NCBI RefSeq assembly: GCF_000953825.1
Contig: NZ_BBUL01000091.1
Location: forward strand, 124,001 to 188,000
Length of the DNA stretch: 64,000 nucleotides
Reading direction: 5' to 3'
Source of the DNA: Cellvibrio sp. OA-2007
GTDB taxonomy: Bacteria > Pseudomonadota > Gammaproteobacteria > Pseudomonadales > Cellvibrionaceae
Numbering within the stretch: position 1 is the first letter of the stretch; each line of letters begins with the position of its first letter. Below the pieces are notes generated by a model. The model had not been told where the DNA came from, searched no databases, and saw only the letters and a program-made list of their open reading frames with translations. This document shows, in pieces, positions 1 through 10,300 of this stretch. The position numbers and the translations under genes are program-made.

Positions 1-130
1 CATAATAATAAGATCGACCGTGCTCTCTCCTATGATTTTGCTGTTCATAAGCACTCGCTGGACTACTGATTGTGCATCGCTTCCTGGTTTGCCCGTGTGG
101 GGCATGAATTATTTATTTGCTAAATAGTTG

Positions 131-182
131 CGCCGCAATACAGGTAAACCCGATGGCGACGGTGATTCCCGAAGCAGGGAAT
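131..182 (+). promoter_or_regulatory. Structured 5' leader upstream of the AA10 enzyme gene
   Basis: The leader holds a perfect 6-bp hairpin (ATTCCC at 165-170 paired with GGGAAT at 177-182, loop GAAGCA) and a short CGCC/GGCG pairing (131-134 with 155-158). The segment ACAGGTAAACC just before recalls the 5' core of c-di-GMP-I (GEMM) riboswitches, but the conserved CGCAAAGC core is not intact. I see structure and no established identity. Confidence 0.25.
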
Positions 183-216
183 TGTGTCTAAATCCGGTTA
201 AGTGAGGATGTGAATA

Positions 217-1368
217 ATGAAAAATAATTTTATGACGACGAGTGGGTTGGGCGCTGTGATATTGGCCTTGTCTGCATTGAGTTTCGGGCATGGTTTTGTC
301 GATAGTCCCGGTGCGCGCAATTACTTCTGCGGCAAGGTCACCAAACCCGATGAGGTCGCCAATGGAACCGCCAGGTACCCTGTGTGTGGCGATGCATTTG
401 CGAATGACTTTAACGGCGGCTACTCCTATATGAGCGTGTTGAATCATCATCAGGGGCGCAAAGTGTTGGGGCCATCTACCAAGCACGTATGTGGCTTTGA
501 CAGTGAAACATGGCAGGGCGGTAAAACCCCGTGGGACAATGCCATTAATTGGCCGGTCAATAACATCAGTTCGGGGCGGCAAGTGTTCTCTTGGGATATT
601 AGCAACGGCCCGCACTTTGATGACACCTCCGATTTTCGTTACTGGATTACCAAACCGGGATTTACTTATCAAGTAGGGCGAGAGCTAACGTGGGCGGATT
701 TTGAAGATCAACCTTTCTGTGATTTGCCCTACAACGACGACAATCCCGGCGCCTATCCCAACGTACGTGCGGAAAAAGCCACAGCACATATCCACACCAC
801 CTGTACCGTACCGGCGCGCACGGGTCGCCATGTGATATACGCCGAATGGGGCCGCGAGCCGCCAACCTATGAGCGCTTTCATGGTTGTATCGATGTGCAA
901 ATCGGCGGCGGTGGCGCCAGCTCAGTCCCTGCAACATCATCGAGTAGATCGAGCATTGCGCCAGCCTCATCAAGTCGCTCGAGTATCGCCCCCGCCTCAT
1001 CCAGTCGTTCAAGTGTTGCGCCCAGCTCAACACCCGCTTCCAGCAGGGCATCCAGCAGTGCGGGTACAACTGCCGGCTTGAGTTGTGCCTACGTAGTTAC
1101 TAACTCATGGGGCAGCGGTTTTACCGGTGTGATTCGCGTAACCAATACGGCTAGCGCGACCAAGACGGGCTGGACGGCGAGTTGGCAATATACCGGTAGC
1201 AACCGCATCACCAGCTCCTGGAATGCGACGCTTACCGGTAGCAATCCATACTCGGCGACTAATCTCAGTTGGAATGGCACTTTGATTACCGGGCAGACGG
1301 CTGAATTTGGCTTTCAGGGGAATACCAATGGCAATGGTGTAGAAACACCGGTGGTTACCTGCCGTTAA
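217..1368 (+). CDS. Secreted AA10 lytic polysaccharide monooxygenase with C-terminal CBM2
   Basis: Copper enzyme that oxidatively cleaves crystalline chitin or cellulose outside the cell. A Sec signal peptide (about residues 1-24) is cut before His25, which becomes the N-terminal half of the copper histidine brace; His133, in the GPHFDDTSDFRYW segment, is the likely second ligand. The AA10 domain spans about 25-230, followed by a serine-rich linker (about 232-285) with three near-identical SSSRSSIAPA-type repeats, then a CBM2 (about 288-383) with its terminal cysteine pair and conserved Trp residues. Domain order matches Cellvibrio AA10-CBM2 enzymes. Chitin versus cellulose preference cannot be decided by eye. 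An AGGA motif lies upstream of the ATG at 217; an in-frame ATG at 232 is a weaker alternative. Confidence 0.93.
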   Translation: MKNNFMTTSGLGAVILALSALSFGHGFVDSPGARNYFCGKVTKPDEVANGTARYPVCGDAFANDFNGGYSYMSVLNHHQGRKVLGPSTKHVCGFDSETWQGGKTPWDNAINWPVNNISSGRQVFSWDISNGPHFDDTSDFRYWITKPGFTYQVGRELTWADFEDQPFCDLPYNDDNPGAYPNVRAEKATAHIHTTCTVPARTGRHVIYAEWGREPPTYERFHGCIDVQIGGGGASSVPATSSSRSSIAPASSSRSSIAPASSSRSSVAPSSTPASSRASSSAGTTAGLSCAYVVTNSWGSGFTGVIRVTNTASATKTGWTASWQYTGSNRITSSWNATLTGSNPYSATNLSWNGTLITGQTAEFGFQGNTNGNGVETPVVTCR

Positions 1369-1391
1369 TCGCACAACATAACACTGCATTA

Positions 1392-1421
1392 CCCGACAGG
1401 AATGGTGCGATTCCTGTCGGG
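1392..1421 (+). terminator. Hairpin after the AA10 gene
   Basis: A perfect 12-bp stem (CCCGACAGGAAT with ATTCCTGTCGGG) closes a 6-nt loop 23 bases after the stop codon. No U-tract follows, so it may act as a weak terminator or an mRNA-end stabiliser. Confidence 0.5.
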
Positions 1422-1453
1422 ATCAGTTGCGCGCAAGTCATTTGAGGTAGTGA

Positions 1454-2107
1454 GTGAATCGACCAAATACCAATAATCCTTTGCCCTTGTGGATCGCCCT
1501 AATGGTAGTGCCAATACTGTCTCTGGCACTTTATCTACAGTTTGCGGATGCGCCAGCAACAAATAAGGATGATAGTGTAGCTAGTCGTGTAACTGAGCAT
1601 GAGCAATCTGCAAACCATCATTCCAAAGCGGTAAATAGCAAGGCGGATGCTAATTCTCCCCAAGTTGCTATTACAAAAGCGCCGAATGAGTTACCTGAAC
1701 CAAAGGTAAGTTCTGATGTGAGGCTTGATCCAGAGACTGCGCGTGCAGCAGTGCAGAAGGTGGAAAACAGTGTTTACGAGCGCGCTACGGCGATGTTTGA
1801 GCGCGAGCCAGTGGATGTTGAATGGGCGAATAGATATGAGCAGTCGCTGCGCGATATGTTTGCGCTGCATCAGGGGTTGCAGCGCGTTAGCATCAATAGT
1901 ATTAGCTGTCATACCACCATGTGTCGCATAGAAGTATTTACCCCGCGCGATGCTGATGCCGATTTTTTTACTGCGATGTTTTATGACGGTCTCGCCAGCT
2001 TTCGTGCCGGTGAATTAAACGCCGAAGCGGCGATTGCCCGCCGGATGGAGCTCGGGATGACCTCTGTTTATGTTGCGCGCAAGGATCACACTCTTGGCTT
2101 CTACTGA
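1454..2107 (+). CDS. Membrane-anchored hypothetical protein
   Basis: A 217-residue protein that I do not recognise. Residues about 11-29 form one hydrophobic segment after a short polar N-terminus, consistent with a signal anchor and a periplasmic C-terminal part. A low-complexity polar stretch (about 35-90) leads to a compact domain (about 90-217) containing a CHTTMC segment whose two cysteines could form a disulphide in the periplasm. The start is GTG at 1454 preceded by a GAGGTAGTGA sequence. It is probably a separate unit, since the hairpin after the AA10 gene lies between. Confidence 0.7.
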   Translation: MNRPNTNNPLPLWIALMVVPILSLALYLQFADAPATNKDDSVASRVTEHEQSANHHSKAVNSKADANSPQVAITKAPNELPEPKVSSDVRLDPETARAAVQKVENSVYERATAMFEREPVDVEWANRYEQSLRDMFALHQGLQRVSINSISCHTTMCRIEVFTPRDADADFFTAMFYDGLASFRAGELNAEAAIARRMELGMTSVYVARKDHTLGFY

Positions 2108-2215
2108 ATTTACCCGTATCAACCTGTGTTATCGTTGTCGCCTCGATTAATACGAGGTGTCTAGTCTTGCCTTTTTTAATATCTGTCTCATCTCTTTTTG
2201 CGCTCAGGCATGACA

Positions 2216-2956
2216 ATGGCTGAGTGGTTTGGCTTAAAAAAAGCAGCACCTGTACCTACAGACTTAGGTTTTGAATTCAGTATCGCCCGCTCGCCCAAGC
2301 GGCGCAGTATTAGTATTGAAATCCGCAAAGCCCAGGTGGTGGTGCGCGCACCCATGGGTGTTGCGCAGTCGGTACTGATGGGTTTTTTGCAGGAAAAAGC
2401 TGTCTGGGTTAAGGCTAAGATTGCCGAGCAACAGCAGGCTTTAGCGCTCCAACCTGAGCCGCGCCGTTATGTGCAGGGCAGTCAGATTCCATTTATGGGA
2501 GAGGTTTTAACGCTGGTGCTTGGGCGCGGCGCGCGCGCAGCCATTGCGCGCATCGACCAACAGCTGCACCTGATTTTGTCGTCGCGTGTGCGAGTGGATG
2601 AAGAAACACAGATTCGCCAGCTGCTCAGCCGCTGGTATCAACAACAGGCATTGCGCATTCTCACCGATAAAACCCAGCGCTTATCCCAGGCGATGGGGCT
2701 GGTGTGCGCCCAGGTAAGCATTAAGGCAACTCGCTCAAAGTGGGGGCACTGCACTAGCCGCGGCGCGATCCAGTACAACTGGCAGATACTGCTAGCCCCG
2801 GAGGCCATAGTCGATTATCTTGTCGCCCACGAAGTCAGTCACCTGCGCCACCACAATCACAGTGCGGATTTTTGGGCGTTGGTCGCCAGCGTCTGCCCTA
2901 CCTTCAAGGCAGATCGCGCCTGGCTCAAGTCCGAAGGCGCAAGTCTCAGTTTATAA
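2216..2956 (+). CDS. YgjP/SprT-like zinc metallopeptidase (M48-type, DUF45)
   Basis: Predicted cytoplasmic zinc-dependent hydrolase of the YgjP family, physiological substrate unknown. The signature HEVSH (His205, Glu206, His209) is followed five residues later by His215 in an HNHSADFW segment, giving the expected three metal ligands and catalytic Glu. The upstream SKWGHC segment is also typical of the family. I chose ATG 2216 because an AGG lies 7 nt upstream; TTG 2198 and ATG 2210 are in-frame alternatives that would add six or two residues. At 246 residues it matches the usual family length. It is followed 18 nt later by the DUF2750 gene. Confidence 0.85.
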   Translation: MAEWFGLKKAAPVPTDLGFEFSIARSPKRRSISIEIRKAQVVVRAPMGVAQSVLMGFLQEKAVWVKAKIAEQQQALALQPEPRRYVQGSQIPFMGEVLTLVLGRGARAAIARIDQQLHLILSSRVRVDEETQIRQLLSRWYQQQALRILTDKTQRLSQAMGLVCAQVSIKATRSKWGHCTSRGAIQYNWQILLAPEAIVDYLVAHEVSHLRHHNHSADFWALVASVCPTFKADRAWLKSEGASLSL

Positions 2957-2974
2957 ACTCCAAAAGGTTTTAAC

Positions 2975-3358
2975 ATGAATGACATAATCACAATCGATCC
3001 GCTGAGCGACGACCCTGCCGAAAATTTGGATCGTTTTATCGTAGAAGCTATGGAGTTAGGTTGTGTCTGGGGCTTGGAAGGGCCAGACGGTTGGGCGCTG
3101 AGCGCATCAGAGGCCCATAACGATGTTGATGTGATGCCATTTTGGTCGCAGGAAAGTTTTGCGCAGGCTCATTGTCAGGACGACTGGAAAGATTACAAGC
3201 CAGTGGCGGTGGAACTGGTGGAATTTCTTGAAGATTGGTTGCCCGGGCTGCATGAAGATGTGCTGTTGGTGGGCATTAATTGGAATGACGCGCTGGAAGG
3301 TGAAGAGTTGGAACCGCTCGATTTGCTTGAAGAATTTGAAGCGGAGATGGGCGAGTAA
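2975..3358 (+). CDS. DUF2750-like acidic protein
   Basis: A 127-residue strongly acidic cytoplasmic protein. The central part (about residues 28-95), with a VWGLEGPDGWAL-type segment, a PFWS motif and a WLPGL segment, matches the layout of DUF2750, a family of unknown function. It starts 18 nt after the metallopeptidase stop, with AAAAGG upstream of the ATG, so the two are probably cotranscribed. No catalytic residues are evident. Confidence 0.8.
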   Translation: MNDIITIDPLSDDPAENLDRFIVEAMELGCVWGLEGPDGWALSASEAHNDVDVMPFWSQESFAQAHCQDDWKDYKPVAVELVEFLEDWLPGLHEDVLLVGINWNDALEGEELEPLDLLEEFEAEMGE

Positions 3359-3364
3359 ACCCGA

Positions 3365-3742
3365 TTAATAAAAACCATTGTCGGTAAATTGATTGTAATC
3401 ATCATCGTCGTCGCCAAACAGATGCATGTGCAAAATATCGACCTCATAATGTTTAACGTAATCGTTAAGCATTTTTAGGCTGGCCAAGCCAGGTGTCACG
3501 CTGTACCAATAATTACTCGTTTCATCATGCGTCGCTAATACAAACTCCAGCGCACCTGGCACCATCTTGCGGCTGAGATGGCTAAAAATTTTGCGCTGCA
3601 ATTGCAATACTGAAAAATTAAAGCCCGTACATAAATGCACTAATTGCAGATACTGGCTATCGCGCCGGTCTTGCAGGCGAAGGTCGCGGCTGCCGAATAG
3701 CTCATCCGGATTAATCAATGTTTTACACGGTGAGTTGGGCAT
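3365..3742 (-). CDS. Hypothetical protein, convergent with the DUF2750 gene
   Basis: A 125-residue protein with no family I can name. Its codon choice resembles neighbouring genes and nothing overlaps it on the other strand, which supports a real gene. The C-terminus is strongly acidic (a run of five Asp), after a region rich in aromatic and hydrophobic residues. No signal peptide or membrane helix is evident. No clear Shine-Dalgarno precedes the ATG at 3742. It ends 7 bases from the stop of the convergent gene. Confidence 0.55.
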   Translation of the reverse strand: MPNSPCKTLINPDELFGSRDLRLQDRRDSQYLQLVHLCTGFNFSVLQLQRKIFSHLSRKMVPGALEFVLATHDETSNYWYSVTPGLASLKMLNDYVKHYEVDILHMHLFGDDDDDYNQFTDNGFY

Positions 3743-3974
3743 AGGCTTTTAGTCAGTTAAACGTGAATAATACTTATAAGCTGACCGTCAATGGTCGGGT
3801 GATGCCAGCAGAAGCTCGCTGCTATTTTCCCGGAATGATATGTGTAATCTTATTTTACCGGCTCATCGACGCGATGCTAAAGACGAATACCCAGTAAAAA
3901 GAGCGCGGATTAGATCACATTGAGGTTAATGTGCAAGTGCTGGTATTCACATTTTTGTTGGGAAGGGGATTGAA

Positions 3975-4511
3975 GTGAAATTTATTGTTGTAACACAAAA
4001 CATATTGCATCAAATCGTAACAATGACGGTTGCAATGTATATTAAAAGAGCGATTACATTTTTTTTAATAACCTGCAGTTTAGTGTTGGCGAGCTGTTCG
4101 AGTTTGCAGCCAAAATTGGAACAGCCCACCGTAAAAGTTGTGAGCGCGCAATTATTGCCAGCGCAGGGGTTTAGTCAGCCGATTGAAGTCAGTTTATTGA
4201 TCGCGAATCCAAATGATCGCGATCTCAGTCTGCGTGGCATGTCCTACACCATCGGCATAGAAAACTTCGAGGTGCTTAGTGGTGTCAGTGATCAGTTGCC
4301 CGCGCTGACTGCTTACCAGGAGACTCCAGTGAAAGTGGTTGTCAGCGCAAATGTACTGCAGTTAGTGCGGTTGCTGGAGCACTTTGGTCGCAATGGTCTA
4401 AAAGAAAATGTAAATTACTCTTTTTCGGCCAAATTGGATTTTAGTGCTTGGTTGCCATCCTTGCGTATAAATGAGCAAGGCTCAATTCCACTGACTGCCA
4501 AAAAGCGTTAA
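3975..4511 (+). CDS. LEA14-like (WHy domain) lipoprotein
   Basis: Predicted membrane-anchored lipoprotein with a LEA type 2/WHy fold, a family tied to desiccation and stress responses; exact role unknown. A hydrophobic segment ends in the lipobox LVLASC, so the lipidated Cys follows. The downstream domain has the NPNDRDLSLRGMSY-type segment characteristic of LEA14-like proteins. GTG 3975 has the best ribosome site (GGAAGGGG six nt upstream) but gives a long 40-residue leader; ATG 4035 would give a standard 20-residue lipoprotein signal peptide with a poor ribosome site. The 230 bp upstream hold no gene. Confidence 0.8.
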   Translation: MKFIVVTQNILHQIVTMTVAMYIKRAITFFLITCSLVLASCSSLQPKLEQPTVKVVSAQLLPAQGFSQPIEVSLLIANPNDRDLSLRGMSYTIGIENFEVLSGVSDQLPALTAYQETPVKVVVSANVLQLVRLLEHFGRNGLKENVNYSFSAKLDFSAWLPSLRINEQGSIPLTAKKR

Positions 4512-4583
4512 ACCAGATTAGCGCTATAATTTTTTAGTATTCATCAAACGAGCAAGCTGAATTTTGTATTTTCAGGATATTCA

Positions 4584-6842
4584 ATGAGTGACGAAATAAC
4601 CCTGCCCGAGGCCGATGAGCGTATCGCGCTCAAAGACTACACCGAGAAAGCCTATCTCGATTATTCCATGTATGTGATTCTCGATCGCGCCCTGCCACAT
4701 ATTGGCGATGGCCTTAAACCAGTACAGCGCCGCATTGTTTACGCGATGAGTGAGCTGGGTTTAAAGGCCAGCGCCAAATATAAAAAATCCGCGCGCACCG
4801 TGGGTGATGTGATCGGTAAATTTCACCCGCACGGCGACTCTGCATCCTATGAAGCCATGGTGTTAATGGCACAGCCATTTTCCTATCGCTATACGCTGGT
4901 TGATGGACAGGGTAACTGGGGTTCACCCGATGATCCCAAATCCTTTGCGGCGATGCGTTATACCGAATCGCGTCTCACCAAATACAGTGAAGTTTTGCTG
5001 GAAGAGTTGGGGCAGGGCACGGTTGATTGGCAGCCGAATTTTGATGGCACGCTGGAAGAGCCTATCGTATTGCCCGCGCGCGTTCCCAACGTATTGCTGA
5101 ATGGCACCACCGGTATTGCGGTAGGTATGGCGACCGATATTCCCCCGCACAATTTGCGTGAAGTCGTGAATGCTTGTGTGCATCTGCTCGATAACCCACA
5201 GGCCACCGTGACAGAGTTATGCGAGTTTATTCAAGGGCCGGATATGCCCACCGAGGCGGAAATTATTTCGCCGCGTGAAGACCTTATTAAAATGTACGAG
5301 ACGGGGCGCGGCAGTGTGCGCATGCGTGCGGTCTGGCAAAAAGATGAAGAGTCGGGCGACGTGATTATCACCGCACTACCGCATCAGGTCAGTGGTGCAA
5401 AAATTCTCGAGCAAATTGCCGCGCAAATGCAAGCAAAAAAATTGCCTATGGTTGCCGACTTGCGCGACGAATCGGATCATGAAAATCCTACGCGATTAGT
5501 TATTATTCCGCGCTCAAATCGTGTTGATGTTGAGCAGGTGATGCAGCATCTATTTGCTACCACCGAGCTCGAACGCACCTATCGTGTCAATATGAACATG
5601 ATTGGAATCGATGGCCGCCCGGCGGTGAAATCGCTCGGCAAAATTTTGACTGAATGGTTGAGCTTTAGAACCGTTACTACCCGTCGCCGATTGCAATACC
5701 GTTTGGAAAAAGTAGAAGAGCGCTTACTGCGTTTGGCGGCATTGATGGTGGTGTTCCTCAATGTGGACGAAGTAATTCGCATTATTCGCGAAGAAGATAA
5801 CCCCAAGCCAGTGTTGATGGAACGTTTCAATTTAATTGAAATGCAAGCTGAATATATTCTCGAAACCAAATTACGTCAGTTAGCGCGTTTGGAAGAGATG
5901 AAAATTCTGGAAGAGAAAACCGCGCTGGAAAAAGAGCGCGACGGCTTGCAAAAAATTCTTGAGTCGGCAGTCAAATTAAAAAATCTGGTGCGCAAAGAAT
6001 TAATCCAAATTGCTGAAGCCTTTGGTGACGATCGTCGCTCGCCAATCGTTGCGCGCGCTGAAGCTCAGGCTCTGACTGAAACCGAATTGTTGAGTGTTGA
6101 TCCAGTCACCGTGGTGATTTCGGATAAGGGCTGGATTCGCGCCGCGAAGGGGCACGAGATAGACCCAGCTGGCTTAAGTTACAAGGCCGGCGATAGCTTT
6201 AAGTTTGCGCTGCGCGGCAAGAGCAATCAGCAGGTGATCCTGATCGACTCAACCGGCCGTAGCTATTCCCTGCCTGCACACAACCTGCCGTCAGCGCGCG
6301 GTCAGGGTGAGCCATTGAGTGGGCGAATCAGTCCGCCCAATGGTGCGACCTTTGAAGGTGCGTTAATGGGCACCGATCAGCAGCGGGTATTGCTGGCGTC
6401 TGATGCGGGCTATGGTTTTATTGCTCGTCTTGAAGATCTCACCAGTAAAAATAAAGCTGGTAAAGCCTTGTTAACTTTACCTGATGCAGCGCTGGTTTTG
6501 CCGCCGCAATTACTTGATAATCCCGAACAGGCATTGCTCGCTGCGGTCAGTAATGATGGCCGTTTATTAGTGTTCCCGGTGACCGAGTTGCCCGAGCTGG
6601 CGCGCGGTAAAGGGAATAAGATTATGAATATACCCTCGGCGCGAGCGGCAACGCGCGAAGAGTTTGTGGTTTCGGTTAATGTCATCAATCCGGGTCAATG
6701 CCTGACGCTGCATTCAGGTAAACGTCACATTACCTTGAAATTGTCTGATCTGGAGCATTACAAGGGTGAACGCGGTCGGCGCGGCAACAAGCTTCCGCGC
6801 GGTTTCCAAAAGGTCGATAAGGCTGAAGTGACCGATAAGTGA
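4584..6842 (+). CDS. parC: DNA topoisomerase IV subunit A
   Basis: Breakage-reunion subunit of topoisomerase IV, which decatenates daughter chromosomes together with ParE. The N-terminal winged-helix/tower region holds the catalytic Tyr126 in the AAMRYTESR segment. The quinolone-determining stretch [10 protein letters not shown] has Ser86 and Glu90, the wild-type residues at the positions equivalent to E. coli Ser80 and Glu84. The C-terminal part forms the beta-pinwheel DNA-wrapping domain. At 752 residues it matches the family. AGGATATTCA precedes the ATG. parE is not in the window. Confidence 0.98.
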   Translation: MSDEITLPEADERIALKDYTEKAYLDYSMYVILDRALPHIGDGLKPVQRRIVYAMSELGLKASAKYKKSARTVGDVIGKFHPHGDSASYEAMVLMAQPFSYRYTLVDGQGNWGSPDDPKSFAAMRYTESRLTKYSEVLLEELGQGTVDWQPNFDGTLEEPIVLPARVPNVLLNGTTGIAVGMATDIPPHNLREVVNACVHLLDNPQATVTELCEFIQGPDMPTEAEIISPREDLIKMYETGRGSVRMRAVWQKDEESGDVIITALPHQVSGAKILEQIAAQMQAKKLPMVADLRDESDHENPTRLVIIPRSNRVDVEQVMQHLFATTELERTYRVNMNMIGIDGRPAVKSLGKILTEWLSFRTVTTRRRLQYRLEKVEERLLRLAALMVVFLNVDEVIRIIREEDNPKPVLMERFNLIEMQAEYILETKLRQLARLEEMKILEEKTALEKERDGLQKILESAVKLKNLVRKELIQIAEAFGDDRRSPIVARAEAQALTETELLSVDPVTVVISDKGWIRAAKGHEIDPAGLSYKAGDSFKFALRGKSNQQVILIDSTGRSYSLPAHNLPSARGQGEPLSGRISPPNGATFEGALMGTDQQRVLLASDAGYGFIARLEDLTSKNKAGKALLTLPDAALVLPPQLLDNPEQALLAAVSNDGRLLVFPVTELPELARGKGNKIMNIPSARAATREEFVVSVNVINPGQCLTLHSGKRHITLKLSDLEHYKGERGRRGNKLPRGFQKVDKAEVTDK

Positions 6843-6852
6843 CGATAAAGTA

Positions 6853-6880
6853 GGGGCGGTTATTCCGCCTTTATTTTTTA
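6853..6880 (+). terminator. Probable terminator after parC
   Basis: A short GGCGG/CCGCC stem with a TTATT loop is followed by TTTATTTTTT, 11 bases after the parC stop. Confidence 0.55.
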
Positions 6881-6938
6881 AGCAATCTGCGGCAGTAATA
6901 AAACATAGCGGTACAACAACAATAATTCAGGAGCTTTC

Positions 6939-7211
6939 ATGAACTCGAAAGACAAACGTCGGCATGTGCGCACAACCTTTGCTTGCCGGATTAAAATTGC
7001 CCATGAATCCGTGGGCGAGTTGTTGGTAAAAACCCGTGACATTTCCGATGGTGGTGTTTTTGTTGTGCTTGAGCCAGAGCAAATCCCGCCAATCGGAACG
7101 CGACTTACTGGTCAGGTACAAGGGCTGATGGACGACGCCCCTATATTGCAACTGGAAGTGGTGCGTGTTGAACCCGCCGGCGTGGGGCTACGCTTTTTGC
7201 AAGAAGACTGA
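6939..7211 (+). CDS. Single PilZ-domain protein
   Basis: A 90-residue stand-alone PilZ domain, a typical c-di-GMP receptor. The RRHVRT segment (basic motif near residues 6-11) and the DISDGGVFV segment (near 35-43) correspond to the RxxxR and (D/N)xSxxG ligand-binding motifs, although the first motif is slightly variant. The ATG has AGGAG upstream. It lies alone between parC and the giant membrane protein, so its output partner cannot be read from context. Confidence 0.9.
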   Translation: MNSKDKRRHVRTTFACRIKIAHESVGELLVKTRDISDGGVFVVLEPEQIPPIGTRLTGQVQGLMDDAPILQLEVVRVEPAGVGLRFLQED

Positions 7212-7389
7212 GCTCTAGTTTGCCTCTGTAATTTATTCCGCAATGAGCTTCGCAACAACTTGCGCGGAGTCATCATTGTTTATGTTCGTTGCGCTGCAAG
7301 GCGTTTCCTTTTTTAGTGCTTTCAGAAAGACTGTGTCTGTAATAAACGAATAAGATCACAGCATAACTCTGAAAACTGAAGGAGTTTTT

Positions 7390-10300
7390 GTGTACAAGCT
7401 TATCTATAAAAACCAATTTGTTGCAGGATTTGATGCGGATCAAGTTGTGGGCAATTTGGCGCAGTTGCTCCAATTAAAACCAAAAACAATTCGTTTGTTA
7501 TTTCTCTCCCAACGTCCCAGCGTGATTAAGTTGCTGGAAAGCTCCGCCGAGGTTGAACAGTGGCGCACGGCATTTTTGGAGGCGGGAGTGTATCTGGATG
7601 CGGTAAGTATAACCGCGCCCGATGTCGATAATATTGCCGACCAAATTGAGCTGGAGTTGGAACTGCATAGCCTGGATGAAGATCTGGACGATGAAGATGA
7701 ACCGCCGCGCCAACTATTGGTTAAAAAAGTTATTGTGCGCGAGCCAGTGGAATCGCCCGACGACATAACTGCTCATCTAGCAGAAACGGATGCTGAGAAA
7801 AATGCGCCGCCGCAAAATCAACTTGAATCTGAATATGAGCCGGTAGTATCGGAAGCAACTCCGGCCCCCGATAAGCCTGAAACCGCGGCGTATTTCGATG
7901 TGGCGTCTGAGACGCCAGTTGCGCCCGAAGTCTATGCTCCAGCAGAAAAAGAAATCGAATCTGAGCCTGAATCCGAATCTGCGTTAGAGGTTAAATCAGG
8001 GGTAAAAATTGAAGCAACAGAAAATGTTCAGCTAGACAATACTGCAGAAGCAGAAGCAGAAGCAGAAGCAGAAGCAGAAGCAGAAGCAGAAGCAGAAGCA
8101 GAAGCAGAAGCAGAAGCAGAAAGCAAACAAGAAGTAGAGGTTAAAAAAGAAACTGAAGTTAAAAAAGAAACTGAAGTTAAAAAAGAAACTGAAGTTAAAA
8201 AAGAAATAAATATTAAACAGGCTATAGAAACTGAAGCGACTGCAGATGTCGATGCTGAAATTAAATCAGCACAAGAACCAACATCAAATTCAGCTGCCCA
8301 GGAAGATCGCGCAGTAGAGGTTGATGATGCACATACAGATGTGGATTTCCACAAATCCACTTTTGTCTGGGGCATGTTGGCAATTTTGTTGGCGATAGCC
8401 GTAACTGTATCAATTATTTTGTGGCTAAAGCGCCCGCTCTGGCAGCCGGTAACCGTTACGGCAAAATCAGAGCAAATTGTAAATGCGCTGGCAACTGAAT
8501 CCCTGTTTGTTTTGGCTCATGCCGACGTGTCGCGTTTGCAGCAGCTGCCAGATACGTTGCAGTCCGCAGAAGGGCTGCATAATCTGCCCGCCCCTGTCGA
8601 TAATTTCTGGAAAAGTATGGAGCAATCCGGAATTAATATTGCGCAGCAATTGGATCAGGTGTGGGTGTCTGCCTATCGCGCTAATAATCAAAATCAACCG
8701 CTCTGGGTGTTGACGGGGCAATTTGATGCCAAAAAAATTCGTGCTTGGCTAACACAACACTATGTGATAGATGAAGAGTCGCCGCAGCAAATAATGTTTT
8801 CGTCGGTGGATGAAAATACCTGTGCAAAAAATCCAGTCATGATGGCGGTAGTTGAATCTGACCGAATTATTTTGGGTGCACCAGAGCGCGTGGCTGCATT
8901 TCGCGGTCGTATGGATGCAGCAGCCTCCGCGGAAAAAGACTTAACGGATTGGCGGCGTATTAGCGCCACACAAATGCTGAGCGTGGCTCTGCTAAACCCG
9001 GCACAGTTTGCCGATGCGTCTACTGCAATTGCGCTGGGGAAATTATCGCTGGATTCCGCACCGGTAAAAGGTATTTACCTCGGTGTTGCACCGCGCTTAC
9101 TGCCGCCAGTATTGGAATTTAATGCCGTGCTGGTAGGTGCCAATCAAGACTTCATTAACACTGCCGAAAAAAATGTCGCGCCACTATTGGCTGAGGTAAA
9201 AAATACTATCGCGCAAGATTGGCCTGAAACCCTGCCTATTTATGAGCGAATGAAAATTACCAAGAGCGATCAGCAATTAGCAGCCTCAGTGATGTTTGAT
9301 GAACAGATAGAGGCGCAATTGCAGCTCTGGGCTAACTCCTTGCTCGCGCGAACCTTTGCAATGAGCGAAAGTGATAGTCCAGCCACTGCGGAGCAGATTG
9401 ATAATACGCCACGGCAGTTCACCAATTTGACTTCTGCACAGCTGCCAGATTTTTCAGCCAATGCCCATTTGAATCCTGCATTAGCCGCACAAACTATTGC
9501 GGGGCCTTTTGGTGTGACGATTAGCAGTATTGAGGCGACGGCGAAAGGTGTGGTAATTACGCTGGATGCCAATGCATTTAATTTGCCCAATTTAGGCAAG
9601 GACGCGGGTGATGTGCAATTGCGTATTACCGATATTGTTGATCATCAGGATCAATCTCTATTAGCCACAAGCGGCTGTGATACATCGGGCGCGCGTCGAG
9701 CGGTTGATGTCAACATGATTTACGAAGGCACTGCACTCAATCAGGGGCAACCACTTCCGTATCTTGGTATTCGCGGCACAAAAAAAATCCTGTTGCCCAG
9801 CAATATTAATCTTTCCAATATTGGCGCGATTAAAGGCGAGCTGAGTTATAACTTGCCGGTTAGTATTGAGCGCATAAAAGTAGATGCTCCTTTAGCTGGT
9901 AAAGTTATTAATTCACACGGGTTGGAGTTGCGCTTTTTGTCAGCAGGCGCCAGCCGTTTGTATTTTCAATACTCTGGCAATAGCCCTGCGCTCTTGCAGG
10001 TAAATGCTTTGAATGCAGAAGGCAAACCATTGGAATCGGTTAATGCGATGCGTGGCGTGAATTTATTTGCTGCAGGTAATACCACCAGTATTCAAGTGCA
10101 AGGCACTATTGCTGCCGCAGAAGTGATTGTGGCAAGCCAATTGGAACCGCAAACATATCCTTTTAGTTTTGGCCGCATTCAACCCTTGGAGCAGGATTTC
10201 GCTGTCGCAAAACCTGCTCCCGAATTATTGACAGTGGCGGGTTTGGCTGCGCTTAAAGCGGACTCACCACCAGCGGATATTCAATACCCCTATCAAGCGC

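Noticed and set aside
61-125. Minus-strand CACGGGCAAACCAG resembling the GEMM riboswitch 5' core
   Set aside because: The required downstream stem and the CGCAAAGC core are missing, and there is no minus-strand gene to control.
109-1389. Several open frames on both strands across the AA10 gene
   Set aside because: They are shadow frames of a clear AA10-CBM2 gene and their predicted proteins lack recognisable domains.
8028-8375. A minus-strand open frame with a long Ser-Ala repeat opposite the giant membrane protein
   Set aside because: It is the antisense reading of the GCAGAA and GTTAAAAAAGAA repeats, with no ribosome site and no independent support.
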